From the NCBI GenBank assembly GCA_015711895.1, contig JACVJH010000365.1:1-15213 (forward strand): a DNA stretch of 15,213 nucleotides. Reading direction: 5' to 3'. Source of the DNA: Candidatus Solincola tengchongensis (GTDB lineage Bacteria > Actinomycetota > Geothermincolia > Geothermincolales > RBG-13-55-18). A program made the translations under genes and the position numbers. Below the pieces are notes generated by a model that had not been told where the DNA came from, searched no databases, and saw only the letters and a program-made list of their open reading frames with translations. Positions 1-7,380 of the stretch are shown here, one piece after another (positions within the stretch are counted from its first letter, which is position 1; every line of letters starts with the position of its first letter).

Positions 1-66
1 AAGGAAGACTCCGCCGGCGATCAGGGCGACATGCGGGCAGGATGTACAATCTCGCGATTCGTTGCG

Positions 67-120
67 GGACTCCTCTGAAAAGCTTACCCCTAGCCCAACA
101 ACAGGCGGCCCAAGGAGTCC
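67..120. repeat. 8-bp inverted repeat downstream of the VWA gene
   Basis: GGACTCCT at 67-74 is matched exactly by AGGAGTCC at 113-120, with 38 bp between. It lies about 50 bp past the stop of the minus-strand VWA gene, so it could form a long 3'-end hairpin in that transcript. There is no T-run directly after the stem, so it is not a clear rho-independent terminator. The first 171 bases hold no other feature I can support. Confidence 0.35.
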
Positions 121-171
121 TGATCCCATGACCGTACGCGCATACGCCGGTGCCTCGCTCACTTTCGCCTC

Positions 172-1761
172 TCACGCATAGAGTTCCTGAGCCTTGCCGG
201 CCACGATGCGCACCAGGTCCTCTCCCCGGGACACGGGGAAGATGTCGTAACCCGCCCGGCGGATGAGTTCCGCCTTCTCGTTGTAGGCCTGGTCTATGAG
301 GAACACCGACCCCGAGTTCTCCGGGTGCATCTGCAGGGCCTCCCCCAGATGCTCCGAGGCCTCGGCGATGTTGGTTATCTCCGTGTCCGAGATGAGGCAG
401 AAGTGCTTGGGCCGGTGCGGTTCCAGCGACGCCAGGTATCGGAACTCCCGCACCGGGAAGACCGTCCCCCCTCCGTAGTAGGTCACCAGGCCCTCCTCCA
501 CCCTGCGAATGTCCCACACCGGCTCCACCACCAGGGAGCGCTGCTGGTCGGAGTAGACCACCAGGCCCACCTTGGCCCCCAGGTTCCCCGCGCTGCGGGC
601 CATGACGAAGCCGGCCAGCACTGCGTTGGCCACCTCGGAGGCCGGGTTGGTCATGGAGCCGGAGGCGTCCAGGATGATGATCACGTCCGGAGGGGTCCTG
701 CGCCGCGTGACCACCTCCATGCGCACCTTCTCCCACTGCTTGGTGGTCAGGGTGGGTACCGCCTTTCCCGCCGTGTACAGGGTGTAGGGCAGGTCCAGGC
801 GCTCGAAGGGGTCGGCCATCCCCCAAGCCAGGGGGGCATGGGGCACCTCCTCCCCCGCCTCGCTGCGCACCGGCTGGAAGCGTACCTCGTAGCGGCGGGA
901 GAGGTCCCGGTAGTACCAGACCAGGGCCTGCGTCTCCGTGCCCGCCCCCAGCCCCCCCACCAGCTCCTTGAAGTCCTGCATGCCCATCTCCAGGGCCAGG
1001 GAGCGGAAGGCCTCCTCGGTGGAGCGGGAGCGCAGGTCGTCGATGCCGTGGTCCATGAGCCGGCTCTCGTCCATCTCCGCCGGGTCCTCGTAGTACTTGT
1101 GCAGGTAGCCCACCAGGAAGCGCACCTTCTGCTCCCACCCCGCGGCGGCGAAGGGGCGGTCCAGCATACGGGAGGCCAGCCGGCGTGCGTCCTGGCGCAT
1201 CTCGGCGGGAACCCTACCGACGAGGGCCTCGGGGGCCTCCCACAGCTCCTCGAAACAACAGAGGAGGAACTTCCACATCCTGCTCTGCTTCCAACCCAGC
1301 GCCCGGTCCTGGGCCCGGTAGAGTGAGATCATCTGCTCCCGCATCCCGTTGCGCGCCGCGTAGGTCACGTTCACCAGGTCACAGAAGAGCCGCTGGATGG
1401 CCATGGCCTCCTGGAAGGTCACCGGCCTGCCGCGGTCCTTGACCTCCTCCAGGGCCAGCTTGGCCGAGGCGGTGAGGCGCAGGGCGGTGCGCATGTCGAA
1501 GGGGGCCAGGGCGTAGTGCAGGAGCTGGTAGACCAGCACCCCTTCCATGTTCTGGATACCAAGCTTTTCCAGAACCTCGGGGACGTTTATGTAGATGCGG
1601 TTCTCCGAGGGCTCCCAGAAGCCGTACCGGTCGTGGAGTTTGGCCGCGTGAGGGTGGGAGGACGGGTTGAGGACGAACTCCGGTTCCATGATGCGCGGAT
1701 AGCCGCAGAAGGCCCGCGCCCGCTCCAGCACCTCATCAAGCTCCACTCCCAGAATGCGCAC
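172..1761 (-). CDS. von Willebrand factor A domain protein, partner of MoxR ATPase
   Basis: The 529-residue protein ends in a VWA domain (about residues 355-529). Its metal-ion-dependent adhesion site is visible: DASGS at 365-369, the threonine of GGGT near 433 and an aspartate in SDTE near 459. The N-terminal ~350 residues are mostly helical. A segment around residue 82 (LLHYALAPFD) recalls the HExxH region of the metallopeptidase-like domain in DUF2201-type VWA proteins, but here it lacks the glutamate and second histidine. There is no signal peptide, so it is probably cytoplasmic. In characterised pairs (RavA/ViaA, CbbQ/CbbO, NorQ/NorD) the VWA protein recruits a substrate to the MoxR ATPase for remodelling or metal-centre activation. 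The start is GTG, preceded by AAGGAAGG at good spacing. It lies 225 bp downstream of the ATPase gene on the same strand. The substrate is unknown. Confidence 0.9.
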   Translation of the reverse strand: MRILGVELDEVLERARAFCGYPRIMEPEFVLNPSSHPHAAKLHDRYGFWEPSENRIYINVPEVLEKLGIQNMEGVLVYQLLHYALAPFDMRTALRLTASAKLALEEVKDRGRPVTFQEAMAIQRLFCDLVNVTYAARNGMREQMISLYRAQDRALGWKQSRMWKFLLCCFEELWEAPEALVGRVPAEMRQDARRLASRMLDRPFAAAGWEQKVRFLVGYLHKYYEDPAEMDESRLMDHGIDDLRSRSTEEAFRSLALEMGMQDFKELVGGLGAGTETQALVWYYRDLSRRYEVRFQPVRSEAGEEVPHAPLAWGMADPFERLDLPYTLYTAGKAVPTLTTKQWEKVRMEVVTRRRTPPDVIIILDASGSMTNPASEVANAVLAGFVMARSAGNLGAKVGLVVYSDQQRSLVVEPVWDIRRVEEGLVTYYGGGTVFPVREFRYLASLEPHRPKHFCLISDTEITNIAEASEHLGEALQMHPENSGSVFLIDQAYNEKAELIRRAGYDIFPVSRGEDLVRIVAGKAQELYA

Positions 1762-1986
1762 CTTGGGACCTTCCTTGCGTTCTATCGCCGTTTTGTTTCA
1801 AGCCGGACCGCGCGTCATGCCGCCCCCTGCGGTTCAGGCGTTCTTCCACGGCGGCCGAGCCGCTCCGCCTGGCGAAAAGGGGCTCACGGACCACCGGACC
1901 GCGGACCTCGGGCCTCAAGAGCCCGGACATTTCCCGATGACGGATTTCAATGATGGCCGGTTCGCCTCCGTCTCAGGAAAAGTGCC

Positions 1987-3480
1987 TCACAACCCCCGTC
2001 CCGCCGCCTGGCGTTCCAGCTCCCGGTACACCTGGCGGAGCATGGTGGCTATGGGGTACTTGGCCGGCGAGTCGTAGCTCTTCAGCGACTGCAGGGCCTC
2101 GAGCACCATCTCCGGGTCCACCTGCTCCCCGTGCACCGCCCTCTCATAGAGGTCCAGGACGGCATCCAGGGTCTTTATCATGCGCCGGCTCTTCAGGTAG
2201 TGGTTCCGGGAGGTCTCGAAGAGATCCTTCACCAGGGCGATGCGGTCGTTCATGAACTCCGGCCGCTCCGCCCAGGCGCGGTCTGTGGGGATGAGCTTGA
2301 ACCACAGGACGTAGGGGACCACCGCCTCCACGTCCTCCAGTCCCGCCCTCTCCTTTCCCCGGAACCAGGCCAGGGCCTTGGCGTAGCGCTCGATGGTCTT
2401 CCCGGCCCGCACGCTGACCTCGTTCTCCGTCTTGTAGCAGATGTTCTCCGTGTTGTGGTAGTGGCAGCCTCCCAGGTGGCCTCCCCCGGCCATGCCCCCG
2501 TCGTCCACCTGGGCGCAGAGTACCGGAGGCTTGACGAACCAAGCGAAGCCCTTGCTCTTGCGTTCGATGTCCGGGGAGGCCAGGGCGCAGCCGTTGAGCT
2601 CGGAGATGAAGTTGTAGAGTATGTAGAGGGCTTCCGGCTCTATCTCCACGGCGGCTATCTCCCTGCGGATTGCCTCGAAGTCCCGCGCCGTGAGCTCCAC
2701 CCCGATCTCCTTCCTGAGCCTGGACACCAGGGCCTCCTCGTCCCCGGTGAGCTTGCGGTCCTCCCCGCCTCCGGCCATCTCCAGGAAATAGGGGTTGAGG
2801 GTGGGGGCGAAGACCCCCACGTCTATGCGGTCCAGGAAGGGCGGGGTGAGGTCCGAAGAGGCCACGTCCCGGAAGTTGGCGGTGAGGAAGGTGGCTCCCT
2901 CCGCAGCGTAGATCTTGGTGTCCCCGTAGACGGAAAAACCGCGGTCCATCATCTCCAGGAGGTTGTTGGTGCGGCCGGGGGTGAGGCGGTTGACCTCGTC
3001 CACCATGCGGAAGGGGGAGAGCATGAACTTGCGGGGTATTATCTCCTCCTCCCCGTCGCGCATGAGCTTCCCCAAGTGGGGGCGGCCGATCATCTTCTCC
3101 TCGGTGAGCTCGTGGTGACCGTGGATGGTGGCCTCGTGGATGGCCTCCATGACCTTGAAGTCCCCGCTCCCGTCGCCGAAGGTCTCTCGCAGAAGGGTGC
3201 CGTGCACGAAGGCCCCCACAAACTCCGCCGAGGTGGTCTTGCCCGAGCCCGGGGAGCCGTAGAGGATCATGGTCCCGTTGCGCAGAACCGAGGTGAGAAG
3301 GGCGAAGAGCAGGGGAGAGTTGTAGCTCTCCTCGGCCAGGACGATGGACTCCGTCTCGTTGAGGTTCAGGGGCACCTCCTTCTTCTCGTGGAAACGGACG
3401 TCGTGGTTGAGGTTGATGTAAAGCCCGCTGTCCTCGATGGCCTTGTAGATGGCCCGCAATTTTTCGTTGAGTCCGCTCAT
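1987..3480 (-). CDS. MoxR-family AAA+ ATPase with Cys/His-rich insert
   Basis: This 497-residue AAA+ ATPase has Walker A GSPGSGKT at 75-82, Walker B with Asp-Glu at 161-162 (VDEVNR), sensor 1 (TAN, 200-202), an arginine-finger candidate R218 (FLDRID) and a sensor-2 motif SVRA near 356-359, the last typical of MoxR proteins. It is longer than common MoxR proteins (about 310-350 residues). A lid insert at about 322-348 carries C322, H335, C339, H340, H342 and C348, which looks able to bind a metal. The C-terminal ~100 residues are helical. Related ATPases form hexamers that act as chaperones with a VWA partner, and here that partner is the next gene. The ATG start follows GGGAGGGAGAG. The two genes probably share a transcript, although the 225-bp gap is wider than usual. 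Family assignment is secure; the client protein is not identifiable here. Confidence 0.93.
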   Translation of the reverse strand: MSGLNEKLRAIYKAIEDSGLYINLNHDVRFHEKKEVPLNLNETESIVLAEESYNSPLLFALLTSVLRNGTMILYGSPGSGKTTSAEFVGAFVHGTLLRETFGDGSGDFKVMEAIHEATIHGHHELTEEKMIGRPHLGKLMRDGEEEIIPRKFMLSPFRMVDEVNRLTPGRTNNLLEMMDRGFSVYGDTKIYAAEGATFLTANFRDVASSDLTPPFLDRIDVGVFAPTLNPYFLEMAGGGEDRKLTGDEEALVSRLRKEIGVELTARDFEAIRREIAAVEIEPEALYILYNFISELNGCALASPDIERKSKGFAWFVKPPVLCAQVDDGGMAGGGHLGGCHYHNTENICYKTENEVSVRAGKTIERYAKALAWFRGKERAGLEDVEAVVPYVLWFKLIPTDRAWAERPEFMNDRIALVKDLFETSRNHYLKSRRMIKTLDAVLDLYERAVHGEQVDPEMVLEALQSLKSYDSPAKYPIATMLRQVYRELERQAAGRGL

Positions 3481-4154
3481 GCGCTTCTCTCCCTCCCTTC
3501 CCTTTTACAACATGATTTTACCCCATACGCCGGAGGGGGAGATAACATCGGTCAACACGGCATTCCCGCCTACCCTGAAGGGCCCCTGCCTTCAACCCGG
3601 CAGGCAAGCCCCCCATGTTGCCTGCCCGTGTCCTCAATATACAGCCGGGAGGCCCTGTCTCGCACAGGAGGAAAAGGTATTCTTCCCTCCACGTCTCGAA
3701 GCGGCCTGTTCACCGGACACGACCCGTACAGCGGGGATGCCACGCCTGCCCCTTCGATCCCATCCGTCGTGCGGTTCGTCACCGCTCCCAGGGGAGAGGT
3801 GACGATCTCTCCTTTTGCCCCTTAAGAGCCGCTCATATGGCATACAGCGTGTCTGTGATCGCGAACGACGGCCGGGGTCAGCCCTTACCCTTAGATCGTG
3901 GGATATGCCCAGCAATCCCCCAATGCAGCAGGCGGAAACCAGTGGGCTTCCCCGGTATAACGAAGAAGAAGGCAGTGAACCGCGACGCGAAAGGGCGGCA
4001 GGGGTAAGAACGCCAAGTGGAGGTGAGACAGGACGTTGGAGCGGGAGCCATCAACTTGCCCTTCCCTGTTTTCCCGGCCCGCCGGCCTCATCTTCAGGGC
4101 ACACGGGTCTCCACGGAGTCCTCGATCCGTCTTCCGGATCATGCGCCGAGCTCG
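3481..4154. other. Gene-free stretch upstream of the moxR-type gene
   Basis: No convincing gene is present: the open frames here lack ribosome sites and have arginine/serine/proline-rich, low-plausibility translations. On the minus strand, upstream of the ATPase gene, are a TTGACC (3550-3555) and a TAAAAT (3515-3520). They are 29 bp apart and so do not form one standard promoter. On the plus strand GGAGAG (3793-3798) and CTCTCC (3807-3812) form a short hairpin followed by TTTT, but no plus-strand gene precedes it. Confidence 0.5.
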
Positions 4155-4156
4155 TG

Positions 4157-4212
4157 AAAAATATTGGCGGCCCGCGGAAAGGTCTTTCCATTTTCCGGCT
4201 TCGGGAGAAGCC
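4157..4212 (-). terminator. Tandem hairpins and T-run after the secreted-protein gene
   Basis: Reading the minus strand past the stop at 4251, there is a 6-bp hairpin (GGCTTC, 4-base loop, GAAGCC; 4212-4197). Next comes the 14-bp palindrome GGAAAGACCTTTCC (4189-4176), a GC-rich stretch and then ATATTTTT (about 4164-4157). The T-run lies about 14 bases beyond the second hairpin, so this is an imperfect terminator. Its place just after the gene makes a transcript-end role plausible. Confidence 0.4.
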
Positions 4213-4250
4213 CGCGCCCCCTCGAGGCAACGGGTTTCACAGACGGGAAA

Positions 4251-4802
4251 TCATCTCTTCCTGCCCTTCCCGGAACGCGAGCCGGGGTTACCGCGGCCGC
4301 CAGAGTTTCCCTTGCCTCGCTCCCTCTCCTCAAATGCCCCCTCTGCCGCCTCCCCCTCGGGCTCCTCACTCGAGGATGCGCCATCAAGAGCGGCATAGAA
4401 ATGCCCGTGTCCCTTGACGCTACGCACCAACGCGTTGCCCACGCCTTTTCGTGCCGCTTCAGGCAACTTCCCGTACACGCGCGCCAGGACCACCAGGTGC
4501 TTCGAGGTGACGTAGAGGACATGCGCGATGCGCATCTCTTCCTCGGGGAGCGACCCCTCGGCCTCGCAAAACGCCTTCAGATCCTGCACATAACGATTCA
4601 GCGCCTCGAAGGCTCCTTCCACATCCCCTTGGCCCATGAGAGCCAGGAACTCGTCGAGCTCCTCCTGGAGCCGTGAAAAGGTGAGCCCTTTCTCCTCTTC
4701 CGCCGTTTCCGCCCCCGCCGCCGGCAGAACGCAAAAGGCGGACATGAAGAAAGCCAGCGCCAGGGAGACGGGTAAGACCCATTTCCCAAAGCGAAGCGCC
4801 AT
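4251..4802 (-). CDS. Secreted DUF5667-like protein with basic tail
   Basis: This 183-residue protein starts with a clear Sec signal peptide (FGKWVLPVSLALAFFMSAF) with likely cleavage after AGA near residue 31. The middle (about 38-140) is helical and resembles the DUF5667 type of actinobacterial secreted proteins. The supporting pattern is an acidic helix, then a KLPEAARKGVGNAL segment followed by a Lys-Gly-His motif. The tail (about 160-183) is rich in Gly, Lys, Arg and Ser and probably disordered. I chose the ATG at 4802 because GAAGGAGG sits about seven bases upstream and the signal peptide follows at once; the frame stays open further upstream but without support. Function is unknown. It is divergent from the small membrane protein at 5194. 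Confidence 0.75.
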   Translation of the reverse strand: MALRFGKWVLPVSLALAFFMSAFCVLPAAGAETAEEEKGLTFSRLQEELDEFLALMGQGDVEGAFEALNRYVQDLKAFCEAEGSLPEEEMRIAHVLYVTSKHLVVLARVYGKLPEAARKGVGNALVRSVKGHGHFYAALDGASSSEEPEGEAAEGAFEERERGKGNSGGRGNPGSRSGKGRKR

Positions 4803-4932
4803 CGCACTGCCTCCTTCAACCGTAAGGTCCATTTCACGACTTTCAACGGTCTCAGTTTTTTTATCGATGAACGACAGGCCGTCCTTTAAGCATGTGCACG
4901 GCGCAAGATGGGTCAACCGCTCCTGTGGAGGA

Positions 4933-4982
4933 GGCCACGAAGATGTGGCCCGGGTGATGGCCTGATGATAATATTCATTATC
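4933..4982. promoter_or_regulatory. Two inverted repeats in a divergent promoter region
   Basis: The 391 bp between the divergent starts at 4802 and 5194 contain GGCCAC (4933-4938) matched by GTGGCC (4945-4950), and GATAAT (4967-4972) matched by ATTATC (4977-4982). Both are perfect 6-bp arms with 4-6 bp between. Such sites in a divergent region could be operators for both genes, but no regulator is encoded next to them. A minus-strand TTGACC at 4911-4916 may be a -35 element; no good -10 partner is visible. No other gene is seen in this gap. Confidence 0.3.
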
Positions 4983-5193
4983 GCGAGGGGTTTTCACCGG
5001 AAGGCATGCGGAATATGAGGGGCATTTCGCGGAAGATATAAATAGCGAACCCGGATATGCGGATAATCTGCTCATTTCCCGCAAGACAGGCTACCGGCAG
5101 TGTGCGCCGGTCTTCCGAGCGGTTTCGGACGCGAACGCGAAGGGCCATTCCTCCTCCGATTCGGGGTGAGGAACGTAAAAGGAGGGAGGTCGA

Positions 5194-5397
5194 ATGAACC
5201 TGCTCAAGAACGAAAAGGCGAGGAAGGTCATCCTGTGCCTGGCCGCCATGCACGCCGTGGAGGCACCCATCGCCTACCTGGCCGCCTCGAAACGGGGGAA
5301 GAACCCCAAACTATATGCGGCTCTGACCGCGATTTTCGGGGTCTTCGTCCTGGTCCCCCTCCTTCGCCAGCCCAAGGTGGAGGGACCGACTTCCTGA
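5194..5397 (+). CDS. Small two-helix membrane protein
   Basis: The predicted protein is 67 residues, with two hydrophobic helices (about 12-31 and 40-57) separated by a short basic loop (SKRGKNPK), suggesting both ends face the same side of the membrane. The pattern AAMHAVEAPIAY, then a basic loop, then a second helix loosely resembles the DUF4499/TMEM254 type of small membrane proteins. That resemblance is tentative. The start is well supported by AAAAGGAGGGAGGT just upstream of the ATG. It has no co-directional neighbour within 480 bp. Function unknown. Confidence 0.75.
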   Translation: MNLLKNEKARKVILCLAAMHAVEAPIAYLAASKRGKNPKLYAALTAIFGVFVLVPLLRQPKVEGPTS

Positions 5398-5886
5398 TCA
5401 CTACGGAATAGAGCCATTTCTCATACCGCCAGTATCGCTATCTTGGCCGGATGATAGAGGGAACGGAAGCTCGGGGCGCTCAACTCCGCCCCCGATATAG
5501 GTGACCCCATGTCCTTCGGTACGAATGGCCCGGGAGCGAATCAAGATCTTGATTTGCCTATAGGGAAAGCGGGCCGATACCCGTTTCCGGTTAAAGGAGC
5601 CGGGCAAGAGCAGAATCGGGCGACTCTCGCGATTTTCGCTTCACGAAAGAAAACCGCTCTCCCTCATCTCCGGTCGGCATCCGGATAATTTCCGCACACG
5701 ACGTCTCTCCACCGACCCTCGTTTTTCCCCATGAGCGGAGGGCAGGTTGCCGCGGTCCGCTCCGCAACCGGCGCGGTTTGCCCCCCCGCCTTCCGCGGGG
5801 CAGGCGTGATCCCTCCGGCTGATACGAGCATGGGGTTATAATTGTGTAAGCGAAATGAACGCTGCCGAAGATCGAAGGGGAGCAGC
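5398..5886. other. Gene-free stretch with palindromes before the nucleotidyltransferase unit
   Basis: No gene is supported in these 489 bases. Visible elements are the perfect 16-bp palindrome AATCAAGATCTTGATT (5539-5554), directly followed by CCTATAGG (5557-5564), and a GC-rich hairpin (CCCCGC 5784-5789, GCGGGG 5795-5800) shortly before the candidate -10 box at 5837. No clear terminator for the small membrane protein is visible. Confidence 0.5.
5837..5842 (+). promoter_or_regulatory. Candidate -10 box of the nucleotidyltransferase unit
   Basis: A perfect TATAAT lies 45 bases before the ATG at 5887, which would give a leader of roughly 38 bases. The sequence at the expected -35 position (TCCGGC, 5814-5819) is a poor match, so the promoter may be weak or need an activator. 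Confidence 0.4.
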
Positions 5887-6084
5887 ATGATCCGCGACAG
5901 GGAATCACTGGAAAGGCTTGAACGAGACCTGCTGAAAAACGACAGGTCCACACCGGAAGAGAATTTCCGCCTCCTGGACGCCATGTGGGAAGAGGCGGTA
6001 TATTTTCAAATTCTTCCTGCCCCTGATCCTCTGGAGGGCATCGAAACGGACATCCGGATAGCGAAAGTCGTCAACAGTGTTTAA
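5887..6084 (+). CDS. Small protein paired with nucleotidyltransferase (possible antitoxin)
   Basis: This is a 65-residue acidic, largely helical protein with no signal peptide or membrane segment. I cannot name its family. The ATG at 5887 is chosen because GAAGGGGAG sits just upstream; an ATG in frame at 5842 falls inside the TATAAT box and is unlikely. Its end overlaps the next gene by 8 bp (6077-6084), implying translational coupling and joint function. Small helical proteins encoded just before DUF6036/AbiEii-type nucleotidyltransferases are often their partners, so an antitoxin or cofactor role is a reasonable inference. It could instead be an unrelated leader protein. Confidence 0.72.
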   Translation: MIRDRESLERLERDLLKNDRSTPEENFRLLDAMWEEAVYFQILPAPDPLEGIETDIRIAKVVNSV

Positions 6085-6634
6085 AGAGCTCCTCGCCAGG
6101 ACGGGTCGCCTGCTCGACGAACACGGGGTTCCTTACATGGTCATCGGAGGACAAGCGGTCCTTCTCTACGGGGAACCCAGGTTGACCAGGGACATAGACA
6201 TCACTCTGGGCATAGGCCCCCAGAGGGCGGAAGATGTCGTGAAACTGGCGGGGGAACTCGGGTTGAAGACCCTCGTTGGGGACCCAAAGGAATTCGCGGA
6301 GCGGACCTTTGTTCTTCCTTGCCTGGAAGAGAACGCCGGTATCCGAATCGATTTCATCTTCTCGCAATCCTCTTACGAAGACGAGGCGCTGCGCAGGGTC
6401 AAAACCGTCCGACTTGAGGACATCGACGTGAAATTCGCTTCCCTGGAGGATCTGATCATCCACAAAGTGGTCGCCGGAAGGCCGCGCGACCTGGAGGACG
6501 TGGATGGTGTGCTGACCAAGAATCCGGATTTTGACCGCCAGTATGTATTCCACTGGCTGGGAGAGTTCGATCGCGCTCTGCAGGCGGATTTCACGGGCTC
6601 CTTCCTGAGGCTGCTGAAAGAACGGGAACCTTAG
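6077..6634 (+). CDS. AbiEii/DUF6036-like nucleotidyltransferase
   Basis: This 185-residue protein belongs to the DNA polymerase beta-like nucleotidyltransferase fold. Visible motifs are VIGGQAVLLYG (22-32), RLTRDIDITL with metal-binding aspartates D39 and D41, and a third aspartate D92 in IRIDFIF. These are followed by LEDLIIHKVVAGRPRDLEDV (123-142), usual in the AbiEii/DUF6036 group. All three catalytic carboxylates are present, so the enzyme should be active. Related proteins transfer nucleotides to tRNA or to proteins as toxins, or modify small molecules. The GTG start at 6077 lacks its own strong ribosome site and overlaps the upstream small gene, so it is probably translated by coupling. 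It is convergent with the DUF2007 gene. Whether it is a toxin cannot be told from sequence alone. Confidence 0.85.
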   Translation: MFKELLARTGRLLDEHGVPYMVIGGQAVLLYGEPRLTRDIDITLGIGPQRAEDVVKLAGELGLKTLVGDPKEFAERTFVLPCLEENAGIRIDFIFSQSSYEDEALRRVKTVRLEDIDVKFASLEDLIIHKVVAGRPRDLEDVDGVLTKNPDFDRQYVFHWLGEFDRALQADFTGSFLRLLKEREP

Positions 6635-6645
6635 CGAGAGGGCCG

Positions 6646-6699
6646 ATCCACATTTTCATTTTATCGCTTGTTATCTACATGAGCATTCTTTTATCCACA
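6646..6699 (+). repeat. Cluster of DnaA-box-like sites
   Basis: TTATCCACA at 6691-6699 is an exact match to the DnaA-box consensus. TTATCTACA at 6671-6679 differs at one base, and CGATCCACA at 6646-6654 differs at two. The last two sit in a 20-bp imperfect tandem repeat (6671-6690 and 6691-6710, 15 of 20 identical) in an AT-rich patch between convergent genes. No dnaA, dnaN or other replication gene is near, so this is not a recognisable origin; it may bind DnaA or be chance. Confidence 0.4.
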
Positions 6700-6823
6700 T
6701 AGGCATTCCGTCGAGGATGAGAGGAGCGGTTGAGTAGAAGCTCAAGGTCTCCCCAAATCATTTTTCAAGCCCGAGAAACGGCCGTTACCATCCTCGCTGC
6801 GGAGGTGGATCACGCCAGGCCCT

Positions 6824-7108
6824 TCAATCCAGGTCATCGTCTTTCCCGAATCCCTCTTCTTCCCCTTCCATCCTTCGGCTTTCCAGATCCTTTAAAAAGG
6901 ATCTTGCGCCGTCCGCTTCCTCGCGCGGGACGACCACGCGGGCGGTACCGATGGGCCCGGCGTAGAGGGGGGTCGGGAGGTCCGCCCACAGCAGGGGATG
7001 GAATCCCTCTTCCCGGAGCAGGTTCACCACCAGCTCGGCCTCCGTCCTCTCCCCGGCGAAGACCACTTCCTCCACCGGCTTACGCCGCAAACGGTCAAGA
7101 AACCCCAA
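6824..7108 (-). CDS. DUF2007 domain protein
   Basis: This 94-residue protein matches the DUF2007 pattern (putative prokaryotic signal-transducing protein): a strand, then GERTEAELVVNLLREEGFHP (19-38), and a second half with ARVVVPREEADGARSFL (about 56-72). The domain has a ferredoxin-like fold resembling GlnB/PII-type regulators; its ligand is generally unknown. The C-terminal ~18 residues are acidic and likely disordered. The start is TTG, chosen because GGGAGG lies about eight bases upstream; the nearby ATG is out of frame. Two diverged direct repeats lie immediately upstream. Confidence 0.8.
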   Translation of the reverse strand: MGFLDRLRRKPVEEVVFAGERTEAELVVNLLREEGFHPLLWADLPTPLYAGPIGTARVVVPREEADGARSFLKDLESRRMEGEEEGFGKDDDLD

Positions 7109-7132
7109 GGCCCCACCCTCCCCATAAGGATG

Positions 7133-7246
7133 CTGCCCGAATCCTCTCCCTCCAGGGAGCAGCCGAGGAGATAACTCGCCCCTGACGGCCGAGGCTCCCT
7201 CTTTAAACTAAAGGCTTCCCGTTCGAATTCGAAAGGTCACGGAACA
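7133..7246. repeat. Intergenic direct repeat, copy 1
   Basis: This ~110-bp stretch aligns with 7265-7380. By hand I count about 68 identities in 86 aligned positions over the first part, with three single-base gaps, fading toward the end. Each copy contains a short palindrome (here CTCCC, 4 bases, GGGAG) and, on the minus strand, complementary blocks GGGAGC and GCTCCC flanking a conserved GGGCGA core. It lies 25 bp upstream of the DUF2007 start. TTCGAATTCGAA (7222-7233) is a 12-bp palindrome within this copy only. I find no coding potential. Confidence 0.6.
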
Positions 7247-7264
7247 CCCCCCGGCCTAAGGTCA

Positions 7265-7380
7265 CTGCCCAACACCATCTCCCCAAGGGAGAAGACGGGG
7301 AGATATATCGCCCTTGATGGCCTAGGTCTTCCTCTTTAATCTAACGACTTCCGATCGCACAGGAAAGACGGAGCGCGAAC
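7265..7380. repeat. Intergenic direct repeat, copy 2
   Basis: This is the second copy, 132 bp from the first. Here the inverted blocks are ATCTCCCC (7277-7284) and GGGGAGAT (7297-7304), and on the minus strand GAAGAC pairs with GTCTTC where copy 1 has GGGAGC with GCTCCC. The paired change keeps the stem and hints at a selected RNA or DNA hairpin. The rest of 7381-7600 contains no gene I can support, only the palindrome GGAGGCCTCC at 7529-7538. Confidence 0.6.

Noticed and set aside
1736..1930. 64-codon minus-strand frame between the MoxR and VWA genes.
   Set aside because: No ribosome site, an arginine-rich low-plausibility translation, and overlap with the VWA start.
2131..3825. 564-codon plus-strand frame.
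   Set aside because: It lies antisense to the MoxR ATPase, whose motifs are clear; long antisense frames are expected in GC-rich DNA.
3815..4417. 200-codon plus-strand frame.
   Set aside because: Serine/proline/arginine-rich translation, no ribosome site, and overlap with the secreted protein gene on the other strand.
7150..7170. GGGAGCAGCC, similar to part of the SRP RNA signature.
   Set aside because: The flanking GGxCCGGAAGG block and the helix 8 fold are missing; it is part of the direct repeat.
7218..7235. GTTCGAATTC, similar to a tRNA T-arm.
   Set aside because: No acceptor stem, anticodon arm or matching T-stem; it is a simple palindrome.
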